Numbered from the stretch's first letter, positions 37,807-50,108 are shown. The stretch: DNA of 64,000 nucleotides from Macrobrachium rosenbergii (GCF_040412425.1 NC_089742.1:74116125-74180124), one strand, 5' to 3'. Made by a program: numbers and translations. Notes: generated by a model from the sequence alone, not told the origin.

Positions 37807-38397
37807 CAGGCGTGTCAAACGCGCGGCCCTTTGCAAGCACACCTGCGGCCTGTACATTTAACGGCCAAAATTACAGTTTTTATAATTAAAACTGGATGAA
37901 CGTGAGTCGTTCATGAAGTTAAAAAAAAAAAAAACTTCTCATAGGACAAGGCTGACTGGTCAGTTGTCATATCTGATCAAAGTCGCAACTGCGCAGACAT
38001 TTCAGCCAGACATACCAAAAAATTGTCATTGAAAAGAGGTGTCAGGCCTCAGGACAAAAAACTAAAAATGATTGAATAGTCGTCAATTAATGTTCATTTT
38101 GAACTGTTGTAATTTTTGTACAATGTGTTTGTTGATGTTGCATTCAAGTCTGTGTTGCCATTTAAAATTTCTTTTTTTCTCTCTCTCTTTTTCGTTAAAC
38201 TGCTTCATTACTTTGCATTCACGAATGTGGCTAGCCGCTAAACCATCTGTATGTACATTATATGTTTCTAAGTTCAAGTAATAAAAATATTCTGCAATAA
38301 TTTTTATTAAATGACTTCAAGTAGCTGTCGTGTGTGGCCTCATGACAACAGAATGTGATCCATATGACCCTCGGGGACCCTCAGTTTGACATGCCTG
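37807..38397. mobile_element. hAT-type non-autonomous element, 591 bp, with 8-bp target duplication
   Basis: Termini are CAGGCGTGTCAAAC at 37807 and GTTTGACATGCCTG at 38397, an almost perfect inverted pair of hAT style. Flanking octamers are AATTAGAG (37799-37806) and AATCAGAG (38398-38405), 7 of 8 identical, the target length expected for hAT. The interior has an A-run and AT-rich sequence with no transposase frame I recognise. Confidence 0.85.
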
Positions 38398-38713
38398 AAT
38401 CAGAGCATATAAAAACCTACCAACGTATTTCTGCGCATGAACAACTTTATTCCGGCCAAGAGCCAGACTTAATTTCAACCAAACAATCAGCTGGACAGGC
38501 ACTGAAGCATTGTTGTATTCAACAATACGCTGAAATGCAGTCGAAACGAATCTACATTAGTTTTTATAACAGAAAGGTAAATAGGAACATAAATGTAAGC
38601 CTAAGAATGTTCAAATTAGACTCATTTATTTCAAAAGATATGTGAAACGTACAGATATTAGTGTGTAGGTAGTCAGTGTTACGCAATGGTATTGAAAGTT
38701 ATGTGTTATGTGG

Positions 38714-38715
<2 letters not shown>

Positions 38716-38770
<55 letters not shown>
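38716..38770. repeat. (TA)n microsatellite inside a short inverted repeat
   Basis: The flanks 'aatggtattgaaagttatgt' (38683-38703) and 'cataacgtatgctttcaata' plus ccatt (38787-38810) are inverted relatives, so the array forms the loop of a small palindrome. Confidence 0.85.
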
Positions 38771-38771
<1 letters not shown>

Positions 38772-38949
38772 CCTATGTATATTACCACATAACGTATGCT
38801 TTCAATACCATTTCAACTCAATATATATAGGCCTATATATACTACCTACACATATATATATATATATATGTATATTTCATATATCTTTGAAATAAAACGA
38901 GTCTAATTTTGAACATTTATATTTATATCTGTATGAATATATATGTATA

Positions 38950-38951
<2 letters not shown>

Positions 38952-39036
<85 letters not shown>
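38952..39036. repeat. (TA)n microsatellite, interrupted
   Basis: Two TA runs separated by aattta at about 39000. Confidence 0.98.
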
Positions 39037-39038
<2 letters not shown>

Positions 39039-39044
39039 TTCATC

Positions 39045-39215
39045 ATTAAGCTACAAATGTCGTTTAATATCCAATTCACGCTACTTGGTTTGACCGTCGA
39101 CTAGAGTCGTTGGAGTGTTTGAGACACATCGGTACCAATCCATTTATCACTTATAATTCCCCTTCGGTGATAATCCCAAAGGAACATGAATTGGATATTA
39201 AACATTTTTTGCTTA
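39045..39215. repeat. Family-E repeat, palindromic, copy 1
   Basis: Begins cattaagctacaaatgtcgt and tttaatatccaattca; 39184-39205 carries the inverted counterpart 'catgaattggatattaaaca'. The right half also holds ccccttcgg...gaa. A related copy is at 50190-50285, likewise next to a TA array. Confidence 0.75.
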
Positions 39216-39388
39216 ATTATTGTATATAAATCACGGTGATGTGATAGAAAATTAGCACACACACATATATAATTATATGTGTGTGTGTATGTATCTGCAA
39301 CTGATTTATCCCGTGGAAAGCGGAGTCCTGACAGAAAGTGTAAAACCAGCGCTTGTACATAAAACATCCTTCAGTTATTCAGTTATGA

Positions 39389-39520
39389 TTTCTGTTTCGG
39401 AGTGACTGTCTCCATCATCAGGTGATCGTTTGTGATTAAGTGATTTTTTAAATTTTTTCTTTCGCTGTTTTTCGTTGTCAGACCTGATGCTGGAGACAGT
39501 TACTCCGAAAGCGGAAGTAC
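39389..39520. repeat. Hairpin with 'ctccatcatcaggt' arms
   Basis: ctgtttcggagtgactgtct + ccatcatcaggt (39392-39423) faces acctgatgctggagacagtt + actccgaaagcgg (39482-39514). Arms of about 32 bp with few mismatches. Confidence 0.8.
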
Positions 39521-39616
39521 TGGTTTTACTCTTTCCATACATGCATACACAGATTAGTAATTTATATATATATATATGTTTTTCGTATAGACCTATATGA
39601 GACAGTATATATATAC

Positions 39617-39622
<6 letters not shown>

Positions 39623-39667
<45 letters not shown>
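39623..39667. repeat. (TA)n microsatellite
   Basis: About 45 bp of TA, with a smaller TA run at 39563-39578. Confidence 0.97.
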
Positions 39668-39669
<2 letters not shown>

Positions 39670-40521
39670 TTGTTTTTAAAGAAATGGGAATCACATAACT
39701 ATTCGTAAAGAGTCATAACAATTGAGAGAATGCGCTGCAAAGGATACAAGGGTGTCAGATAATCTCATGCGAGACCTGGATACCTTTAACCGTCAAGAGT
39801 TTCTTGATAAAGGAGGTCAGAGGGGATAAAAAGAACATCCGTCGTAAGATGACATTATGACTGCAGGGCGTGGGGCAAGAGCTAAGCAGTCGAAACCAGT
39901 GTGGGACCAGTTTATTCCGGTTATTATAAATTCTGGTGAAAACCTGACGTGCCGAATGGCGGCTGACAGAATGCTGTGTTCCTAACAAGAGCAGGGAGAG
40001 AGATGCAAGCTCCGAGAAGTGCAGGCGTGCATTTGCTCGGATGTGTTATCATATTTTGTGTTTGGTTGTTCCTTCATCCTGCATAAACCATCAATTGCGC
40101 CTCATACATATACATATACATATATTATAGACATTTCACCAATGCTGTGTGAAAAGATGTTATCTCCAATAAAGCCTGAATCAGCCTTGTCATTGAATCA
40201 CGTCTTATCCCACCTGCCTCATTAGAGGCAAGACGCTTGCCTGGTTAGAACCTGAGAGTCAAGCAAGAATTGTAATGGCCACGCTGACACTTGTTTTGTG
40301 GAAGGCTCATTCTGCCCACTGTTACAGCCTTGGCTAAAATGCTGTAAATTTCTGTTGCTAGACAAGGTTTCTCTGTTCTTGAGACTATCTTGATAGGACG
40401 AGCCTTGAAGTTCTTAAGAGGCCGTAGGTGTGAGTCCACTAGTTCCATAATTTTTTTTTTACCCTTTAAGAAGCTTGTACCCACTTATCGGGGTTTAAGC
40501 TTGGAGTGATCCACAGACAGG

Positions 40522-41445
40522 TTGTTTAAGGTTCAATTTGGAGCAACAATGTCAGATGTATTCAGTCAAGAAGAAGGAGTACCACAGGGAAGTGTTTTAA
40601 GTGTAACCTTGTTCGCCTTAGCAATCAATGGGGTTTCCAGAATAATTCCCCCAGATATAACATATATGGTACCCTTTTTGCTGATGACCTTTCGATATCC
40701 TTTGCAGCAGCGAGGATGGCAGTGGCTGAACGACGCCTTCAGCTCTGCATTGATAATATAGTAAAGTGGGCTGAGATGAATGGTTTTAGATTTTCTGCTA
40801 GTAAAACGGTAACCATGCACTTTTGCCGTATAAGAGGATTCCATCCTGATCCAGATTTGTTCATACATAACCGGAGAATTCCATGTGTTGGTGAAACAAG
40901 GTTTCTTGGGTTGATTTTGATATCAAGCTGACCTGGATTCCACAGCTGAAATATATTAAGACAAAATGCTTGAAAACAATGAATGTGCTGCAGGTTCTGT
41001 CTCACACTTCGTGGTGTGGTGCAGACCGAACTCAGATGTTGAGATTACATAAAGCGTTGGTCTTTTCAAAATTAACTTATGGGTGTGAAGTGTACACTTC
41101 TGCAAAGCTAAATAGCCTTAAAATGCTCAACCAAACTCGTCATGGGGGAGTAAGATTGTGTACAGGAGCATTTAAGTCATCTCCCACTAAGAACATGCTT
41201 GTAGATGCTGGTGTGATGCCTCTAATATAGATCTTCATTACCAGCGTCTGTTGGTTCAGAGCTGGTACAGATTTCAGAGGCTCCCTAAGTCTATAACCAG
41301 CATTTGTTTGAGAAAGGAAAGGCACTGGCAGCTTCATGAAAATCACCCCCAAGCAACCTCAACCATTCGCTTTTACAGTAAATTTTATTGTCAGGGAATT
41401 AAACATGCTAAGGATGGAGATTTCACCAGCAAGATATTCAGTTAG
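40522..41445 (+). pseudogene. LINE reverse transcriptase, C-terminal half
   Basis: Starts MFKVQFGATMSDVFSQEEGV and carries the PQGSV block (Gly-Val-Pro-Gln-Gly-Ser-Val, about 40576-40596). After a frameshift comes the catalytic Phe-Ala-Asp-Asp box (ttt gct gat gac at 40677-40688). The thumb-side sequence 'MNGFRFSASKTVTMHFCRIR' follows in the frame of 40716-40931, then HTSWCGADRTQMLRLHKALV and 'LTYGCEVYTSAK' in yet another frame to about 41230. At least three frame changes separate the blocks. Confidence 0.85.
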
Positions 41446-41453
41446 CCCCCTTG

Positions 41454-42177
41454 GAACCTTCCAGAGGTAAAATTTTGTAGATATCTTCATTTTACCACGA
41501 CAGAATTGTCCAGTGAGGCCATGCGGTCAATATTTTTAGAGCATTCCTTGCAACATGATAACTCCATTGCAGATTTCACGGGTGGCTCAAAGTCAGATGC
41601 TGGCGTCTGCTTTGGAGTGGCCTTCCCTGATATTGAAAGAAGATGGAGATTATCATCTGTTGCATCTGTTTAAGCAGAGCTATATGCAGCTTTAAACGCT
41701 TTAAAGGAAACTTTAATTCAGAACGGAAATAGTTTTATTATATATTGTGACTCAAGAAGTGTTCTTCAGTCACTGGAATCTTTTAACTCTTTAAGCCCCT
41801 CTGATCTTAGATATATTGGAATGGCTGCTTTTAGTGAAGAGAAGAGGAAAGAAGTAAATTTTTGTTGGGTGCCTTCCCACGTTGGGGTGGCTGGGAACGA
41901 GAAAGCTGACCAACTTGCAAAGCCAGAAGTCAGCTCCCCAGGACCCAGAAGATGCCTACTGCCATATCAGGATTTATATCCTGTAGTAGGTCAGAAAATT
42001 AAAAAGTGTTGGCGGCCCCAGTGGAAAAATATTTTAACGAATCAAAAAATGCGCAGTATCACGTCATCAATGTCTCTTTGGTCACGTCGCTATATGCAAA
42101 GGAGACAAGAAACGTTGTTATGCAGATTGAGGATTGGACATACAAGACTTCACTCGTGGGTTCTTGATGTCCCGTGA
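41454..42177 (+). pseudogene. LINE RNase H domain and C-terminus
   Basis: All four acidic positions of RNase H can be seen in frame: Asp in DFTGGS (gat 41572), Glu in AELYA (gag 41677), Asp in YCDSRS (gac 41749) and Asp in EKADQLAK (gac 41908). The last is preceded by the WVPSHVG histidine motif. One TAA (41671-41673), just before the Glu motif, interrupts the frame. The clean frame 41821-42177 ends LRIGHTRLHSWVLDVP, the start of the His/Cys tail usual in this group. Confidence 0.85.
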
Positions 42178-43496
42178 AAATCCTCCATTTTGAGATGACT
42201 GTACTGTGACCTTGACCATAAGACATTTGCTGGTCGAATGTCACAGCCTTAGGAATTTGAGACACACAGTAGGTTCCTCTTCTGGGGGCGGGCCAGAGAA
42301 GGTCATTTTATTCTAGCTACAATTCTCGGTGAGGATTGTAATATAGAGCAGTTATTATATCTTTATGTGGTAGGCGGGCCTTCTCAACAAAATTTAGATT
42401 ATACATGTAAAGTATATGTAAGTGTTACTAATATATTTGAACAAATATGATTATATACATATGTATACCTTTAGATATTTTTAAATGACATTCTTTTTAA
42501 AGTTATTTATCTTTAGTTTCCTATTTAAATTTACTACGGCGTCAATAACCTAGATGTTGTGACGCAGTTTTAATAGACATAATCGATCAGTCAATCCATA
42601 GACATAGCAGCACAAGCCAGTTACTGCACCATTCACTGACGGTGCCCACTTTATCAGATTGCGTTTTACACAAAGTGGAAGGCAGAGTAACCACGTCCCT
42701 ATGCCCAAGCATACTCATACATGCATACAAATATTCATGAATATAATTGTATGTGAATATACGTCATCAAATTAAAACTATTTGGCCTCTCAACAATGCC
42801 CAATCCAGTACCTTGGCATGAAAACCTATTTTCAGAATGTTAAAAAATATATTCAACATGAATGTGGCCAAGAATGAAGACGATTTGTGCGTCTTTTCTT
42901 TTCACTTCATTGCACAGCATTATACTTAGTAATTTGTACATTTCAGTTAGTTATATTTACTTCTGGTTTTTAACATTATTTTAGCATATTATGATTTAAT
43001 GACAACTATTCAACTTTGACAAACAGCCAGTATCCTAACATGGAAAATACTTTACACAGAATATTGTAAAACAACATTGCTACTGTAAAATGCAGTGTGT
43101 AAGATCACGTGACTCGGACAGTAAAGATTTGGCAGGAGCCGGAATCTTCAGGCTTGCAAGAATAATGTGAGCTCCATTCTTTTAGAGGCAAACAAATACT
43201 TGAAAGTTATTCATCATATGATTTCCATGTGTGTTTCGTTGTAGAATATAGACATGGTGTGAAAACAAGTCATATTTAGATCACGTGGAATTAAGGTCCG
43301 ATATTAATATATAATAACAACTGTTGTAATACTGTTGCTCTACATGATACGGGATACAGCAGGATACTCCATTTGCTGTATATCCTAGACTGACTGCAGA
43401 AATTTGAAAGATAACTAAATAACATGTTTATTGATATTAGAATGAGCATATTATATGACAAGGTACTGAATCATTTTGCGTCATTGAGGGATCAAC

Positions 43497-44595
43497 GGCG
43501 AGCTCGTTTGTAGCAGATTGGGTTGTGCGTCTACTGGTTTTGGGGTCTTCACTTGACGATCTTCTGCCCTGGAGATTTGTGTATTGCAGTTAACATCCTC
43601 AAAACTGGTATGATAAAGGTCTTACAGTGTATGTTTTCACCTCCTTGTATCAAATATAGACATATGCAGCGAGATCCGAAAACCTTTCGCATATGCGTCT
43701 AGCCAAGTAGGCCTATATTCAGTTCTCACCTTTCATTCATCAACATTTCGACATTCTCAAAATATATACACTTCCGAAGGTCTTGCGCTGGCCCCAGCTC
43801 AAATCCCTGAGACCAGAGGGCACGGGACCAAATCTAAATCTGAGTCACAACGCTCCAAGGCTAGGCAGGGCCAAGGCTGAGGCCGGGTTCCGAGGCTGGT
43901 CTTGAGACTTCCAGCACTGGTATTATTCCGGTTGATTTCTGAACAGTTTTCCATCATGACTTGGTTTTAGTTTTCTGTAAAGGAAAACTATTGTGCCGGC
44001 TTTGTCTGTCCGTCCGCACTTTATTCTGTACGCGCTTTTTTGTGTCCGCACTTTTTCTGTCCGCCCTCAGATCTTGAAAACTATTGAGGCTAGAGCCCTG
44101 CAAATTGGTATGTTGATCATCCTCCCTCCAATCATCAAACATACCAAACTGCAGCCCTCTAGCCTCAGTAGTTTTTATTTAATTTAAGGTTAAAGGTAGA
44201 TATAATCGTGCTTCTGGCAACGATATAGGATATCCACCACCGGCCGTGGTTAAAGTTCATGGGCCGCGGCTTTTATAGCATTATAACGAGACCACCGAAA
44301 GATAGATATATTTTCGGTGGCCCTGATTATACGCTGTAGCGGCTAGACAGAAAACTCGATTGCGCCGAAGAAACTTCGGCGGATTTTGTACTTGTTTGAG
44401 ATTTAGAATGTTTAGCTTTCTTCACTTGCATTGGCACAGCTTGATTATTTAAAAATATATATTTCCACCTTGAAAATATCAAGTCCTAGTAACCAATGAA
44501 TTATCCTCAATATTTTCAAAGCGGGATTGTAAAGTGAAGACCCCAAAACCAGTAGACGCACAACCCAGTCCGATACAAATCAGCTCCCCGTAATC
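43497..44595. repeat. Inverted repeat of about 65-bp arms flanking a family-B copy
   Basis: The left arm 43497-43562 and right arm 44528-44595 share, inverted, a perfect run of about 40 bp (gtgaagaccccaaaaccagt + agacgcacaaccca) with weaker extensions. The family-B repeat at 43965-44396 lies inside. The arms may be the termini of an undescribed DNA element of about 1.1 kb. Confidence 0.8.
43965..44396 (+). repeat. Family-B foldback repeat, copy 4 (subfamily I)
   Basis: Starts ttttagttttctgtaaagga, contains the hairpin, then the 'gagaccaccgaaagatagat' block, and ends ttgtacttgttt. A short internal duplication of the 'ctgtccgcac' motif lies near 44010-44065. Confidence 0.88.
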
Positions 44596-44948
44596 TCCTC
44601 AGTGGCTTACTGTTTAGTGGGTCTCAATGGGTCTGTTACCGTTGTGCTATTATATCCTTGGGAGACACTCTTGATAAGTGAACAGGCCTAGTACTTGAAA
44701 AAAATGTGTATACACATGAATATATATCTATACAGTATAAATACACACACACACACAGAAACCAGGAAGCAAGAGAGCACGTGCAAGATGGAGGTGAACT
44801 GCCCAGTGTGAGTAAAGGGGTGAGTACTATGCGTTGCTGGCGAACCCTTCGTGAGGTGCATGATTCAGCAGTTTAAGTGTGAATGTGGCCATGATCGTTT
44901 TCTGTTCTTTTCTTGGGAGTCGCATGTTTTCAAATAAAATACATTACA

Positions 44949-44987
<39 letters not shown>

Positions 44988-45051
44988 ATATATAAATGTA
45001 TATAATATATAATATATATATATAATGTATGTATACACACATATATATACA

Positions 45052-45086
<35 letters not shown>

Positions 45087-45102
45087 GTGTGTGTGTGTGC
45101 AT
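44949..45102. repeat. Compound microsatellite (ATCT)n, TA, (ATGT)n, (GT)n
   Basis: ATCT about ten units at 44949-44990, mixed TA/AT sequence, then ATGT and GT runs to 45102. Open frames on the minus strand here are artefacts. Confidence 0.97.
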
Positions 45103-45479
45103 GACAACAATGTAAACTGAACAACAGTTCGCAAGGTCTTTCGTCTCCTTGGCGTTCTCAAACGAAGTAACGACATACAACAGAAAAGAAGCTTGCCAAC
45201 ACAACTCAGCTTTATGGAAGACAACCTTGATTAAATGAATATGAAACTATTTTGATGCCTATAAAGGCCAATGCCCTTGGAAGCTGCTCCTCAGGAGAAC
45301 ACCTGTCTTGGACTAGCTCAGACACTAGTGTAAGAAAGGAGAGGCCGAGGGCTTAAATAGCTTTACAGATAGCTTAAGTTTCTCTTTTAAAATTCACGTT
45401 GGAACATCTTGCGCAGTGTATGGTCAAGAGTATATAGGTCTGGACTTAAGTTAATCTTGAGTTGTTTTTTTTTTTTTTT

Positions 45480-46660
45480 TTTTTAGCTGTATTAATGCAG
45501 ATTCTAAGGGACATCAGTATTATATCTTGTCATGGGACTACTATAGTACTAATCAATTTTATGCGATTTTCACTTTGTTGTGCAATAGAAGAATATTCTT
45601 TCGGTCAGTTGTAACAGAATATTTATGATGCTTTATTCTGGCATTTAATTCCTTACTTGTCTGGACTGGACCAAATAAAATAAATCATGGTTTACACATG
45701 GAATTTTATAAGCAATATTGCAACTCTGCTGAGGACACGTTCTTAAAAGAATTTTTTTCAAAGATATGGCTTAACATTTCCACCGCTGATTAAATGGGCT
45801 AAAATTCAGTGAAGTAAGGTAAACAGTCTGTGTTTTTAAGTAATTCTATCTTCCTGTCATTTTCCTGATAAAAATTCTTCACTGCTTTATTGTGGCAAAC
45901 GTCCAAAATATTGATCCTATATACCGTAGTTCGTTATCCAGGAATTCATTGCTGACAACACACAATGCTCGCAGGAACGTTGAAGTGAATACAGATTTTC
46001 TTATGTTAATATAATGTTCTGGAAAATGATGTATGTAAGTTAAATTATGCTGTTTTTCCATAGATGGTAAATTTGCCCTGAAAATGTTCACTTCTAATAA
46101 CAATAGCTTAAAAAAAGCCAAGCAACCATCTTTTCCTGTTTCTAGGTCGAATTTGATAGACGGGACTTGTTCCTTTTCTAAGCAGTTGTTTAAAGTTACG
46201 TCTTTGCGTATAACATCCAAAATGTCATCGACTTACCTAGATGCAGGTATCTACATAATTTTGAGAGTATAATGTACATTTTATAAAAGAAACTCTGTAT
46301 ATGAATTTGACAGAACGGCTGATAGAGGGTTGTCCATTGCCATACCAAACTTTTGTTTATAGCATTTTTCATTAAGGATGAACTTGCAACGGAAAATACC
46401 TAATTTGTTTACTGAAAAACTTGATTGTTTGTAGTAAATCCATTACGGTTGTTTCAATTTTCCGATATTCTAATATGATCCAGAATCGTGTTAAGAAATA
46501 ATGAACATTCATCATGTGTGCCTCTGTGTGTGTGTGCGCTCGTGTGTGGCTGTGTATGTGCATGTTTGGGTTTCATATTATCAACAGAGTTCTTTATAAG
46601 TGTCTTTTTCATTTTATCAATTAACACTCCGACATTTTAAGAAAATGGCGAATATCTGAG
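45480..46660 (-). mobile_element. Penelope-like element with GIY-YIG endonuclease, degenerate
   Basis: Read on the minus strand from about 46660 down. First comes an RT block 'KCYKQKFGMAMDNPLSAVLS' (near 46370-46310), then a decayed (stop)VDDI catalytic box (near 46230). The 113-codon frame 46220-45879 follows, with 'FLETGKDGCLAFF'-type sequence and FLRALCVVSNEFLDNELRYI. Further on, 'TSKELNARIKHHKYSVTTDR' (about 45640-45580) matches the GIY-YIG endonuclease region. The order RT then GIY-YIG is diagnostic of Penelope-like elements. A T-run at 45462-45484 marks an A-rich 3' end. Confidence 0.8.
45879..46220 (-). pseudogene. Penelope reverse transcriptase, C-terminal part
   Basis: Frame of 113 codons starting just after the VDDI box: DVIRKDVTLNNCLEKEQVPS, then the Lys-Phe-x-x-Glu...Gly-Cys-Leu-x-Phe-Phe core, and a His-rich stretch (YIHHFPEHYINIRKS) before FLRALCVVSNEFLDNELRYI. 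In Penelope proteins this region lies between the RT palm and the endonuclease. The catalytic Tyr of the box is replaced by a stop, so no active enzyme is made. Confidence 0.8.
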
Positions 46661-46704
46661 AGCAGTAGAGGTAAATTTTTATGTTACCACTAGAAAAGTG
46701 TTTG

Positions 46705-47063
46705 TTTTCGTTTTCTGTAAAAGAAACGCCCTCAGATCTTAAAAACTACTGAGGTTAGAGGGCTGCAAATTGGTATGTTGATCATCCACCCTCCAATCAT
46801 CAAACATACCAAATTGCAGCCCTCTAGCCTCAGTAGGTTTTATTTTATTTAAGGTCAAAGTTAGCCATAATCGTGCGTCTGGCAACGATATAAGACAGAC
46901 CACCAACGAGCCGTGATTAAAGTTTCATGGGCCGCGGCTCATACAGCATATTATACCTAGACCACTGAAAGATAGATCTATTTTTGTTGGCCTTGATTAT
47001 ATGCTGTACAGAAAACTCGATTACTCTGAAAAAACTTCGGCGCATTTTTTACTTGTTTTACAA
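46705..47063 (+). repeat. Family-B foldback repeat, copy 5 (subfamily I, shortened)
   Basis: Starts cgttttctgtaaaagaaacg, then jumps to ccctcagatcttaaaaacta, so about 50 bp of the usual left end is deleted. The hairpin and 'agaccactgaaagatagatc' block are present. It ends ttttttacttgtttt and is followed at once by the family-F repeat. Confidence 0.88.
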
Positions 47064-47064
47064 G

Positions 47065-47770
47065 CTGTTATTTAACTTGACTTCTGCTTCTGTCTGTCTG
47101 TCCGTCGTCGAATCTTGTAACTCAGTTTCCGACCTGTTCCCTTCGTGAAATGGACTTGAAATTTTGTATGGTTACTCAACCCCAGTGACAATACAACCTT
47201 ACATGATCAGTAAGTCAGCAGTGACCTCTAGTGACCCTACAGTGACCTCTCCCAGTATCTCAGGATTTGCTTTCATGAAACTCTTCGGATTTTTCACAAC
47301 TTCTTTGACTCGGTAAATAACTCTTTGGGTTTTTCAAACCTTTGTCTCGACAGAATATCAGTTTCGTTAGCTACAATCATAAATTGGTTATAATTTCTGT
47401 TAAAACTGTAAAGTATAAAATAAAAAGTAAAAAGAAAACACATTTTTTAAAACACTTTTATTAAAATGCACTAGAAAGTGAGTAATAAATCTTTTGAGAC
47501 ACACCAGGATTTTCTTACAATTAATCATGTCATAAAAAATAAAAGGGTGGGCGCCAAACATGGAAGAAAATGCTACAAGAAATGAAAAACAAATATATAT
47601 TTCCTTTCTTGTAGCTCTTCTATCCACGTTTGGCGCCCACGCTTTTATTTTCTAAGACATGATTAATTGTAAGAAAATCCTGGTGTGACTCAAAACATTT
47701 ATTTTTCACTTTCTAGTGCATTTTAATAAAAGCGTGTTTTAAATTTTTGTCAAATATTTTTTTACTGTCT
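47065..47770 (+). repeat. Family-F foldback-associated repeat, copy 2
   Basis: 47200-47460 is the opposite-strand match of 27255-27470. 47450-47583 then pairs with 47604-47743 in a near-perfect hairpin (134-140-bp arms, spacer about 20 bp) that includes gtgggcgccaaac/gtttggcgcccac and catgattaattgtaagaaaa. Confidence 0.9.
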
Positions 47771-48361
47771 GTTCACACTGAATCTGTCCAAAAGAGTAAC
47801 AGGATTTGTTTTTTTTTTTCCCTCATCTCAAATTTCATCTAATTCCGTCATCTATATATCTCCCACAAATCCAAAGGCCGAGTATATCAATGACATGATG
47901 TGTCATGTGACGAATTCTATATTACAAAATGGAAGAGAGGAAGGAACAGCTTAGTCTAGTTTTATGAAAGAAAGTTTTGTCACGAACGAGAATATCAGTC
48001 TAAGAACTTATGAACTTGATGCATTTGCGTATTCCATAGAAACCTGTAAAATGCACGGATGTTAAAGACTGTGAACAGGTTTGTTATAATAATAGCAAAA
48101 TGATTTACCTGTGAATTTCCAAAAGAAACGAATTCGTGTGTGGGCTGAGATAGTTGGAGAGAAACAAAAGTTGTAAATAACACGCTTACCTTTTGTCATA
48201 CCGAAGGCTTTCTCGCGCCCCCCCACACGTCTGTACGTTCGTTTGTACTGTGTTTCACTCTGGCATAAGCATTGTAAATCTTTGTTATTATGCACCTCTT
48301 CTCTCCAAAAGATCTAGGACAAAATTGAGTAACAATATGCATATTTTTTCTTGTGATCATT

Positions 48362-48362
<1 letters not shown>

Positions 48363-48444
<82 letters not shown>
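48363..48444. repeat. (TA)n microsatellite
   Basis: About 80 bp, uninterrupted. Confidence 0.99.
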
Positions 48445-48450
<6 letters not shown>

Positions 48451-48461
48451 TATACATATGT

Positions 48462-48765
48462 ATATGAATTTCTGACTCACCACGGACCGAACCCCGGTCT
48501 TTCGAGTGAGAGTCCGGGGCATTGGCAATTCGGGCACAAAGGTCATACAAGGTATTGGAGCCGAGGTATTTACGTACCTAAGGTGTTTAACGGGCAGGCG
48601 ACTGGGTCCTGGGCCTAACATACCAGCGAATTTTACCCAACTCCCCGACCCATCGGCGCTCGACTTGCTAACATTTCATTCGACTTACCCCTTTCACTGT
48701 GAGATATGATGGAAATGAACACATGGGAACGTGTTTCACAGAAATGAATTTCTGACTCGCAGTGA
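48462..48765 (-). repeat. tRNA-like short repeat bracketed by 'gaatttctgactc'
   Basis: 'gaatttctgactcaccacgg' at 48466 and 'gaatttctgactcgcagtga' at 48747 bracket about 280 bp. On the minus strand 'ccggggttcggtcc' resembles a B-box with an A-box-like ttgccaatgcc about 40 bp before it, suggesting a SINE. Only one copy is in this window. Confidence 0.45.
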
Positions 48766-48824
48766 GCATCTGTGAGTAAAAACTAGGTTCCACACAGCTG
48801 TTCAGTGTTATGTTACAGTAACGT

Positions 48825-48956
<132 letters not shown>

Positions 48957-49079
48957 AGTAACAAGGAAAACGATCAGTTTTACTTTTAATTTATTTTTTT
49001 TTCATACATTTCTCAATTTCGTTTGTTTGATTCTAAATCTTATTCTTCCTGGCCATCATTTGATTTACCATTTTCCTGT

Positions 49080-49385
<306 letters not shown>

Positions 49386-49922
49386 CCCATACTGTCGAAA
49401 ATTAAAGATGGCATTGATAGTCTTAGACTAAATAGCATCAGGGAATACACGTTCTTGTACCTCTGCATATTACAATAAAAATTTAAATATTCCCATTACT
49501 TTTTTGGTAAAAATAATTTTATTCCTTTGAAATTTTAGATTTTAGTTAACTTGATCCTTTCATTTTGACTTTTGAGTGTATTGCAATAGATTGCTCCTAT
49601 TCCTGTTGAGTGATTCCAAGATGAGTGTCGCAGGATGACAACTATGTTGTTGTTGTTTTCGATTAAGCTGGCCTTGTGCCAGCACTTTCTCTTGCTCATA
49701 GAGCAGCCCCTAAAACTGAAAACTAACTTTTCTTCTCAGACCTGTCGAGGAATATATCAGCAAGCACAAACGGTGTCAGCGAGAGCACAAAAAAAAAAAA
49801 AATGTTATGCATGTTATAGATAGTCACTTCCTTGCATGTCGCGGCATTCTGCTTATTCATTTGTTTATTTCCTTTAGTGTTCATCATCATCTTTTCTAAA
49901 CTTTTACCATTGTGTATTTGTA

Positions 49923-50075
<153 letters not shown>

Positions 50076-50105
50076 TTACACACACACACACTGTGATGTA
50101 TAACA

Positions 50106-50108
<3 letters not shown>

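Larger units (their letters stand above)
40509..42596 (+). mobile_element. I-like non-LTR retrotransposon (LINE) with RNase H, 5'-truncated
   Basis: Contains the C-terminal half of a reverse transcriptase, the RT-to-RNase H linker, an RNase H domain, a Cys/His-type C-terminal remnant and a 3' UTR ending near 'ggcgtcaataacctagatgt' with aatc-type repeats. An RNase H domain after the RT is characteristic of the I superfamily (I, Nimb, Outcast and related clades). Frameshifts and stops show it is dead. The 5' half is missing, as expected for incomplete target-primed reverse transcription. Confidence 0.85.

Noticed and set aside
39755..40484. Two minus-strand frames (77 and 79 codons) upstream of the I-like LINE
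   Set aside because: Neither shows a motif I recognise and both could be chance. They are not in the LINE orientation and cannot be its 5' half.
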